From a virus, in the IMG/VR virus record IMGVR_UViG_3300042350_004719, positions 1-24,348 of that record: DNA of 24,348 nt; one strand, given 5' to 3'. Within the stretch, counting starts at the first letter, position 1; the number at the start of each line of letters is the position of its first letter. The notes under the pieces were generated by a model that saw only the letters and a program-made list of their open reading frames with translations, did no database searches and had not been told where the DNA came from. Below are positions 18,454 to 24,348 of the stretch, piece by piece. The position numbers and the translations under genes are program-made.

Positions 18454-20838
18454 ATGGCATCTGACATCAAACCACTTCCTCCGCGCATTACCGACGTATT
18501 TGCAAACAAGTCGGCGCGTATCGACGACCAGTCGAAGCCCAGAATACTTGGTTTGGATGTGGTAAATGCTGACAACAGCACGTCCGATACGGTCAACCCC
18601 GAGACGCTACAAGTACGTCGTACCTTTAGGGATTCACGTCAGGCGCACAGCGCTTACCGCAGGTTGAAGCAGCAGAATCTTGAGCGCAACCGCAAGAACC
18701 AGCTAATCCAAAAGAAGCTGAACCTCGAGCCACCCTACCAGAACAAGAAGTTGGAGAGCATGGGCCAGAGCTGGAGGAGCAATCGTCCTACTGGGTTCTT
18801 GTCCACCATGGTCAGTAGGATCCAGCCCCCTTTCCGAGAGGTCATCGAGACGGCTCCGACGCTCACCTACAGCAAGTACCCGCTTGAATCGGTTGACTCT
18901 GAAAACAAGACAAAGGTTTTCCGCGAAGAGATCACAAAGACGATCCGCGCATGGAAGGGACACGACGATATACTCGCTCAGACGACACACGAAAACACTT
19001 GCTTTGGATTTTGCGGTTGGGTATGGGATGACTTGCGCGATTGGAAACCTGAATTCCTAAGACAGGACTACACGTTTTTCTCGATCGAAACACCACAAGT
19101 AACTGATGCAACACCTATTTGGGCTCGTAAACGTCGCTATCAAATCTCCGAACTGCTTCCAGTGCTTGAGAAGCCTGAAATATCCGCGCTGGCGGGATGG
19201 CATATCAACAACCTCGTCACGTCTATCAACAATGCGATTCCTGCTGGACGAACTTTGGACTCAAACGACGACGCTCGTCGATACGAAGATTGGATCCGCG
19301 AAGGATCTTACGGCGCGGCTTACGAGAACGACGCGAAGTATGTTGAACTAGGCGAGATCTTCGTCAAGGAGCCTCACGGCAAAATCTCCAGATACTTGTT
19401 TGACGACAAGAGCGGAGAGGAAATCTGTACGCAGGTCGATCGCTACAACAGCATGTCCGAGTGCTTGGCACTCTTCTCCGTTGAGATTGGAAGTGGAAAC
19501 CTCATGTCTAGCCGAGGAGCTGGACGCGATCTTTACAACACGCACGTGGCGATTGAGAAGGCGCGTAACCTTGTCATCGATAACGTCTATCTCAAGGGTC
19601 TTCTTCTCCTGAAAAAGGGGCCGAATGCACGTCCCGATACCGCGCCACTTTCTGTAGCACATCCTGTTGCGTATGTTTCCGATGGATATGAAGTTATCCC
19701 GCAGCAGATTCCTGCCGATGTGGATGACTTCTTGAGGCTTGACCAGTTTGTCAGCGGACTGGCTGAGATTCAAGTTGGGACGTTCCTCCCCGGAGCGGCT
19801 ACCGAGTCTGGAGGTGGAAGAAAAACCGCGTCCGAGGTCAACCGAGTCGCCGCCATCGAGAACCAACTTCGTCAGGGAATTCTCATGCGCTGGTCTCGCC
19901 AGTACTCCAAGGGCATCGAGCGCATGCAGCGTGGAATCTGCCACCCTGAACACGTAAAGGCCGCTGCAGATCTCTATGGAATGCTGCAGCAGGTGCGTAT
20001 GGTAGACCCTTCGGCAATCTGGGCTCGCAAAGAGATTGTAGACGCCTTCAAGCGCTCAGAAATTGAGATGCCGAGATTCCTAGTTCCTTTTGAGATCGAT
20101 CAGCATCTGGATGAAGACGCCGTAGCGTGTTGCTTGGCGATGATGGATAGGAATCTCCCCCCATCCGACATCCTGCTTATGGCTTATAGTTCAGCGTCCG
20201 AGCTGCTTGTTGACGACACACTTCAGATCAATCAGATGATCGACTTGGTGGTTCAGCGCTACATCGGAAACCAGAACATCAATCAGGACGAGCTCATGAA
20301 ACTCGACCTCGCTTCCAAGGTTGGAGCTGCAAAGGCGAATGCGCTTGTGCTTCCGAAGGATCACGTCGAAGCGGTCGGCATCGAGGCAACTCGCCAGCAG
20401 GTAATCGAGCTTCAGTCCATCATGTCTGGTCAGGACATTGGAGTGTCTCCTCGTGACAATGACATCGTGCATCTTGAGACAATGACGCAGAGACTCATGC
20501 CGCTCATTGAGCAGGCTCCCGCTGGATCACTTTCACCTGAGATCATGGGGCCGCTGCAGGCCGCTGTTCAGCACTACGCGAACCACATCAAGCAGGCCGA
20601 CGCCAAGGGCGTGCATGGTCAGATTACTGGGCCATTCAAGAAGGCGCTCAACGCTGCTGTCAATCATCTCAGCGCAGGCGCTATCAAGAACGTCCCTACG
20701 GACGTGGGGCCAGCCGCTGCGATGCCCGCTATGGGTCGCTCGCGTGGGCCAGCTCCCCTTGAAATTGGAACAGAAGCATCTCAGGCTGGAATCGTTGAAA
20801 GCATAGCGACACCTCCAAAGCCACCAACTGCGGCATAA
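18454..20838 (+). CDS. Portal protein (head-tail connector)
   Basis: This 794-residue protein stands between terminase and scaffolding-type genes, the canonical portal position. It has an early helical, Arg/Gln-rich region (SAYRRLKQQNLERNRKNQLIQ), an ETAPTLTYSK segment, and a later region typical of podovirus and P22-like portals: GLAEIQVGTFLPGAATES followed by KTASEVNRVAAIENQLRQG and MRWSRQYSKGIERMQRG. The C-terminal ~200 residues are helical. Portals form a 12-mer ring that is the DNA entry and exit channel and docks terminase. The size exceeds T7-like portals (about 530) and is nearer P22-like lengths. No Walker or enzyme motif is present. Confidence 0.8.
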   Translation: MASDIKPLPPRITDVFANKSARIDDQSKPRILGLDVVNADNSTSDTVNPETLQVRRTFRDSRQAHSAYRRLKQQNLERNRKNQLIQKKLNLEPPYQNKKLESMGQSWRSNRPTGFLSTMVSRIQPPFREVIETAPTLTYSKYPLESVDSENKTKVFREEITKTIRAWKGHDDILAQTTHENTCFGFCGWVWDDLRDWKPEFLRQDYTFFSIETPQVTDATPIWARKRRYQISELLPVLEKPEISALAGWHINNLVTSINNAIPAGRTLDSNDDARRYEDWIREGSYGAAYENDAKYVELGEIFVKEPHGKISRYLFDDKSGEEICTQVDRYNSMSECLALFSVEIGSGNLMSSRGAGRDLYNTHVAIEKARNLVIDNVYLKGLLLLKKGPNARPDTAPLSVAHPVAYVSDGYEVIPQQIPADVDDFLRLDQFVSGLAEIQVGTFLPGAATESGGGRKTASEVNRVAAIENQLRQGILMRWSRQYSKGIERMQRGICHPEHVKAAADLYGMLQQVRMVDPSAIWARKEIVDAFKRSEIEMPRFLVPFEIDQHLDEDAVACCLAMMDRNLPPSDILLMAYSSASELLVDDTLQINQMIDLVVQRYIGNQNINQDELMKLDLASKVGAAKANALVLPKDHVEAVGIEATRQQVIELQSIMSGQDIGVSPRDNDIVHLETMTQRLMPLIEQAPAGSLSPEIMGPLQAAVQHYANHIKQADAKGVHGQITGPFKKALNAAVNHLSAGAIKNVPTDVGPAAAMPAMGRSRGPAPLEIGTEASQAGIVESIATPPKPPTAA

Positions 20839-20858
20839 CAACTAACCAAACTACGACC

Positions 20859-21092
20859 ATGGGCGGCGCAAATCCAACAGCAACAGAAAATTACAGAAAG
20901 TTTCAAAATCAACTTCCAGCTCAAAAAGTTGGGTATGGAGTTGGTGGTGAGATGTTGGCAAAACCAGCTTCTACTCCCGAAGCAAAAGCATCCGAAACTC
21001 CAAACTTTTTTGGACGCGATGCTAGCAAGCCCCTGAGCGCCGACGAACAAGTTGAGATGGAACTTCGCAAGAGTGAGCTCGGTAAAAAATAA
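20859..21092 (+). CDS. Small hypothetical protein after portal
   Basis: This 77-residue protein is Gly/Ala/Pro-rich in its first half (MGGANPTATENYRKFQNQLP, GVGGEMLAKP) and has a charged helical end (SADEQVEMELRKSELGKK). The start has the context ACCATGG in an A/C-rich leader. Low complexity suggests an extended or disordered virion or assembly protein. It precedes a similarly small gene and the scaffolding candidate, with three-base gaps, so all belong to one head-gene operon. No family recognised. Confidence 0.65.
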   Translation: MGGANPTATENYRKFQNQLPAQKVGYGVGGEMLAKPASTPEAKASETPNFFGRDASKPLSADEQVEMELRKSELGKK

Positions 21093-21095
21093 TTT

Positions 21096-21341
21096 ATGTG
21101 GACACAAACAGACGCGGTTAATCTTAAAGAATATCTTGGTCACTCTAGGGCCAATCTGATTCATCACTTGAAGGAAATTGTACCCGCTTTTTCCGTTGAG
21201 ATTGATTCCAAGGTAGAGGGCATTGCCCTTCGTGGAGCCTACAAAGAAGGGTTCCTCCTAGCCATTCAGCGCATCGAAGAGATGTCTGTACCCACAAGCA
21301 AACAGGACGACGCTGCAACCAGCTCGTTCGTATCCATGTAA
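21096..21341 (+). CDS. Small helical hypothetical protein
   Basis: This 81-residue protein starts MWTQTDAVNLKEYLGHSRAN and is mainly helical (LIHHLKEIVPAFSVEIDS, IALRGAYKEGFLLAIQRIEEM) with an unstructured Ser/Thr end. The leader is AAAAAATAATTT before the ATG with no Shine-Dalgarno. The RGAYKEGFLLAIQ segment resembles helical segments of small phage head proteins, but no family can be named. It is part of the portal to scaffold operon, with three bases to each neighbour. Confidence 0.65.
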   Translation: MWTQTDAVNLKEYLGHSRANLIHHLKEIVPAFSVEIDSKVEGIALRGAYKEGFLLAIQRIEEMSVPTSKQDDAATSSFVSM

Positions 21342-21344
21342 TTT

Positions 21345-22622
21345 ATGTCAAACGATACAGAAAACGACAACGTAGTACCAGAATCCAACGCCATTAACGG
21401 CATGCTTGGAGCACCATCACTCGATGCTGATCCCATCGAGGAGTCAACATCCGATCTCCTAGACTCTCTGCTCGATAGCGCGGAGGGAATTAGTAACGAG
21501 ACTTCTCCTGAAATTCCTGAAATTCCTGAAAGTGTTGAGGAAGATCTTGCCTTGGAAGAGGTTGCTCCAGTTCCCGTTGAGGAAGTCGTTCCTGAAGCAG
21601 CTCCAGAGCCGATCGCTGCTCCCGAAGTAGACATTGACCCTGAGATCTCTTCAATCCCGCAGCCCCGTAATCTTTCCGAGGCCAACCAAAACAACTGGAA
21701 GAAGCTGCAGGAGACCGCGACGAACTACAAGAAGCAGGCGGCGGAGGCCGAATATCTGCGTCAAAAAGTTCAAGAGCTTGAGCAGCGCCCAAGCCAGACG
21801 CCTCCCGACTACGACGAGCTCAAGAAGTTCCGCGCTATCTTCGATACCGAGAACGATCCCGAGTTCAAGAGCAAGTACGACGTGCCCATCGCTACCGCGA
21901 AGGAAAACATCTACAACATCCTAAAGAAGAATGGCGCAAGCGAAGACGTCATCAACTCCATCGAGTCCGCTGGTGGCCCCGACAAGATCAGTCAGGAGTG
22001 GTGGAAGAGCCAAGCCATCGACAAGCTGCCCATGATCGACGCGGAGCGCCTGAAGAAGGATCTCTTCAACGTCATCGACCTCAAGGAGGGACGCACCAAG
22101 GAGATCGGAGATACCGCCGAGAAGCGCGACGAGTTCCTTCAGTCCAGACAGACCGAGCTTGTTGAGAACTTCAAGAAGCAGAACGAAGAGATCTACAGCC
22201 ACACCGACGAGATCACCAAGGAGATTCCATGGGCTCGTTACAAGGAGATCAATCCGAACGATCCTCCCGAGGTTCAGGCCGAGATCGAGAATCACAACGC
22301 AAAGGTTCAAGATCTCTCGAACAAGTTTGAAGCCGCTCTATGGCCCAAGACCCCGCAGGAACGCGCCGATGTCGCCGCTGCTGCCTCTGGGTTCCATGTC
22401 GTTGTTGGACAACTTCGCTACGAGCAGGAGACCAAGCAGGCGATGCAGGCCAAACTTGAAGCGATGACAAAGGAGCTTACCGCGCTGAAAAACGCGGGAA
22501 GGATGCCCAAGGCTAATCCTACTCCAGCAAATGCCAAAACAAGTACAAACGTCCAAGACCGCATCAAAATGAATGCGTCCGACGCAATTGATCTTGGCCT
22601 CGATGAGGCTAGTGGCTTCTAA
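21345..22622 (+). CDS. Probable scaffolding protein
   Basis: This 425-residue protein has a highly acidic, Pro/Glu-rich, probably disordered N-terminal ~105 residues (repeats of EIPEIPESV and EEVAPVPVEEV), then a coiled coil from about residue 115 (NWKKLQETATNYKKQAAEAEYLRQKVQELEQ), and helical segments with EKRDEFLQSRQ and KKQNEEIYSHTDE. The C-terminus is basic and helix-forming (AKTSTNVQDRIKMNASDAID), the typical coat-binding end of scaffolding proteins. Position after portal and before (expected) capsid genes supports scaffolding. Alternative: a decoration or tail-completion coiled-coil protein. The major capsid gene is not seen immediately downstream. Confidence 0.65.
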   Translation: MSNDTENDNVVPESNAINGMLGAPSLDADPIEESTSDLLDSLLDSAEGISNETSPEIPEIPESVEEDLALEEVAPVPVEEVVPEAAPEPIAAPEVDIDPEISSIPQPRNLSEANQNNWKKLQETATNYKKQAAEAEYLRQKVQELEQRPSQTPPDYDELKKFRAIFDTENDPEFKSKYDVPIATAKENIYNILKKNGASEDVINSIESAGGPDKISQEWWKSQAIDKLPMIDAERLKKDLFNVIDLKEGRTKEIGDTAEKRDEFLQSRQTELVENFKKQNEEIYSHTDEITKEIPWARYKEINPNDPPEVQAEIENHNAKVQDLSNKFEAALWPKTPQERADVAAAASGFHVVVGQLRYEQETKQAMQAKLEAMTKELTALKNAGRMPKANPTPANAKTSTNVQDRIKMNASDAIDLGLDEASGF

Positions 22623-22627
22623 AGTAT

Positions 22628-23638
22628 ATGCCTGATCCCATCATCACTCCCCTAGTAAACGTAACTGCTAGGGCACTGGAGTCGTTCAACCCCATGGGCG
22701 GAACGATCGTAGATCAACCTCTGTCAGCTCAGAGGCTTAAACTCTCCCCGAAGGCCGAGGCTCCTGAAGACGTTGAAGAGGAAACGCCAATTGAAGTCGA
22801 AGAAGACGACTTCGAGTTTGATTCGATCGAACCGATTGTTGAGAAGGCACCTGAACCAGAGGTTGTTGTGGTGGAGAAGAAGAAACCCACCAAGAAGGCT
22901 AAGAATCCTATCATCGAGACGCGCTCCAAGGAGGGACTGCCCTCGTACCGCTGCGAGTTTGAAGGCAGGGATATTTTTGTGGGTTTCCCATGCTACAAGA
23001 CAACCAATCCAGTTACCTGTTTTTCTCTCATCGCAATGGCGCTGGATTTTGGCCGTGACAAAATTCGTTTTGATATGGCGATCGGCGATAGCAAGATCGA
23101 ACACGCACGCAATCGACTGGCTCACAAGTTTCTGGAAACTGACGCCAAGTGGATGTTGATGATCGACGACGACATCATTCCATGTATCGGAAGACCCGAA
23201 TGGTCAAAGTACTGGGTTCAGAATCTCAGAAATGTTCCTGAACTGCCCTTAAAACGTCACGTTCTTCACAGGCTAATGGGTGCTGGTAAAACCCTAGTGG
23301 GAGCTTCGTACTTCGGAAGGCAGGAAGGGGGAGCACTTATGGCTAGCGATCAGTCACTTGTCCCTCGCGCACGTGCGTACGAAGACGCTGTAGTTGAGGT
23401 GGATTGGGTAGCTACAGGCTGCATGCTAGTCCACCGAAAGGTATTTGAAGACATTCGTGAAAAGTTCGGCGACGAGCTGAAGATCGAAGTTCCAGACTAC
23501 GACTACGATTACTTTCGTCCGTTTGATAGCGCACACGGCGAGGACGTTTCGTTCTGCAAACGTGCGAAGCAAGCGGGACATCAACCCCACTTGGACTTGG
23601 GTCTCCCAGTATCACACTTGGGGTACAAGACGTATTAA
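22628..23638 (+). CDS. GT-A glycosyltransferase with acidic N-terminal extension
   Basis: This 336-residue protein has about 100 residues of acidic then Lys/Val-rich linker (EEETPIEVEEDDFEFDSIEP, then KKKPTKKAKNP) followed by a catalytic domain. It carries IFVGFPCYKTTNPVTCFSL at the nucleotide-sugar-binding start, KWMLMIDDDIIP with the metal-binding Asp180-Asp182, and a GEDVSFCKRA motif (Glu305-Asp306) like the acceptor-site ED of GT2/GT62-like enzymes. It likely transfers a sugar, but the acceptor is unknown. The N-terminal extension may tether it to an assembling virion. It follows the scaffolding candidate directly, six bases apart, and looks like part of the late operon. Confidence 0.8.
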   Translation: MPDPIITPLVNVTARALESFNPMGGTIVDQPLSAQRLKLSPKAEAPEDVEEETPIEVEEDDFEFDSIEPIVEKAPEPEVVVVEKKKPTKKAKNPIIETRSKEGLPSYRCEFEGRDIFVGFPCYKTTNPVTCFSLIAMALDFGRDKIRFDMAIGDSKIEHARNRLAHKFLETDAKWMLMIDDDIIPCIGRPEWSKYWVQNLRNVPELPLKRHVLHRLMGAGKTLVGASYFGRQEGGALMASDQSLVPRARAYEDAVVEVDWVATGCMLVHRKVFEDIREKFGDELKIEVPDYDYDYFRPFDSAHGEDVSFCKRAKQAGHQPHLDLGLPVSHLGYKTY

Positions 23639-23639
23639 G

Positions 23640-24203
23640 ATGAAAAAGAAGATCTACGCTTACTACGAGTCGATTCCTTCCATACGTCAGGAGGAAGAGT
23701 TCGCCTGCTCCAATCTCTGGAAAGGATCTTGGGAGAGTAATGGATGGGAATGCAACATGCTGAACAAGACGCACGCCGCAGTCAGTCCGCTATTCAGGTC
23801 TTTGATGGGTAGATTTTTAAAGTACGAAGGAATAGCTCCATCCGCCATGGCTAGGTTTTCTAGGTGGTGCGCCCTGCAAGCTGCAGGAGGCGGCTGGATG
23901 AGTGACTACGACGTTTTGAATTTAGGATTTACTCCTTCTCTGGCAACGGAGATCGAGTCTGTGCATCCATTGCACATGGTGGCGGGGAAGCGTTCGCATA
24001 TTTTTTATGCGACACAGGAGAAGGCCGAGGAGGTGATTGGGAGCTTCATTGCGAAAGAAATTCTTAGCAATGGGGCTCCCATCCCCGAATCGGAGATCGT
24101 TGATTGCAAAGTGTTTTTTCCAACATTCGATAATTTGTTTCACCCTGAGCGAGATGGAGAGCTAACTCGATCTCAACAAATGGTTCAGAAAATTTCTAAC
24201 TAG
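23640..24203 (+). CDS. GT32-like glycosyltransferase (DXD-containing sugar transferase)
   Basis: This 187-residue protein starts MKKKIYAYYESIPSIRQEEE (the ATG at 23640 is preferred; the open frame extending upstream is a shadow of the previous gene). It has FSRWCALQAAGGGWMSDYDVLNLG, which matches the RxxxLxxxGGxYxDxD sugar-binding core of the GT32/OCH1-like and toxin-glycosyltransferase group, with Asp89 and Asp91 as the DXD pair. Proteins of this kind in phages are rarely characterised; a role in modifying virion or host surface glycans is plausible. It is placed between two other glycosyltransferase-like genes, suggesting one glycan pathway. Its stop is followed after 15 bases by the next start. 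Confidence 0.75.
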   Translation: MKKKIYAYYESIPSIRQEEEFACSNLWKGSWESNGWECNMLNKTHAAVSPLFRSLMGRFLKYEGIAPSAMARFSRWCALQAAGGGWMSDYDVLNLGFTPSLATEIESVHPLHMVAGKRSHIFYATQEKAEEVIGSFIAKEILSNGAPIPESEIVDCKVFFPTFDNLFHPERDGELTRSQQMVQKISN

Positions 24204-24218
24204 TTCCACGTAGAACAA

Positions 24219-24348
24219 ATGGAATCCCCCTTCTCCAGACAGGTAATAGTGCTGCACCAAGGTCATATTGGTGACATCATTGCATTCATACCTATCTACA
24301 GAAAACTAGGAGCGACTAGGCTTTTAGTTACTGACGCGTCGTGGGGAG
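24219..24348 (+). CDS. Glycosyltransferase-like protein, GT9-type start (3' truncated by window edge)
   Basis: The first 43 codons read MESPFSRQVIVLHQGHIGDI, then IAFIPIYRKLGATRLLVTDASWG, and the frame is open at the window end. A Q/R-x-GxIGDIxxxxP motif followed by a short helix and a second strand LLVTDAS is the typical opening of ADP-heptose-type (GT9) and related GT-B glycosyltransferases. If so, this is the third glycosyltransferase in a row. The DNA gap before it contains a near-palindrome GTTCCACGTAGAAC. The assignment rests on a short stretch and needs the rest of the gene. Confidence 0.5.
   Translation, partial: MESPFSRQVIVLHQGHIGDIIAFIPIYRKLGATRLLVTDASWG

Overview
The window is a stretch of a tailed double-stranded DNA bacteriophage genome (Caudoviricetes type). 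The signs are: every convincing gene lies on the + strand, genes are packed with many ATGA and TAATG stop/start overlaps, and replication genes, terminase, portal and two tRNA genes occur in one colinear block. No hallmark fixes the host. Almost no start codon has a purine-rich Shine-Dalgarno; leaders are A/C-rich or A/T-rich instead. This points to a host that does not depend on Shine-Dalgarno pairing, and Verrucomicrobiota or Bacteroidota would be my guesses, held weakly. The capsid protein gene is not in the window.

Layout. 1-300: the end of an upstream gene encoding a 15-residue Pro/Thr repeat, closed by a terminator. 302-8213: replication and DNA-modification module. It holds a promoter-like TTGACA site, a small Lys/Gly-rich protein, a Cas4/RecB-like Fe-S nuclease, a possible ssDNA-binding protein, a TET-associated-type glycosyltransferase (TAGT), a family A DNA polymerase with proofreading domain, a small cytidine/dCMP deaminase-like protein and a primase/SF3-helicase fusion, ending in a UUCG-loop terminator. 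8275-12721: about fourteen small accessory genes. These include a 38-residue membrane peptide, a 35-residue zinc ribbon and a tandem family of four coiled-coil proteins, three of which carry the TDTPRTDA signature or clearly share its repeats.

12722-13859: about 1.1 kb with no credible gene. It holds inverted repeats, tandem 8-bp iteron-like repeats, a (CGG)10 tract, an AT-rich stretch and a long G-quadruplex-capable tract. I regard it as a candidate replication origin or control region.

13860-16347: small and large terminase subunits and a terminator. 16457-16619: a CAT-anticodon tRNA and tRNA-Gln(TTG). 16668-17681: small basic proteins around an AT-rich GIY-YIG homing endonuclease. 17695-17817: a candidate small RNA with its own promoter-like site, a GAAA-tetraloop hairpin and a strong terminator. 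17868-22622: a zinc-finger protein, the portal, two small proteins and a probable scaffolding protein. 22628-24348: three glycosyltransferase-like genes in a row, the last cut by the window edge, where one would usually expect the major capsid gene.

How the genes may work together. Polymerase, primase-helicase, nuclease and the putative SSB would form the replication and recombination machinery. The TAGT enzyme and the deaminase suggest altered cytosine/thymine metabolism or glycosylated DNA bases, though no TET-type dioxygenase or hydroxymethylase is visible here. The late half packages DNA and builds the head; its glycosyltransferases may decorate virion proteins or host surface glycans.
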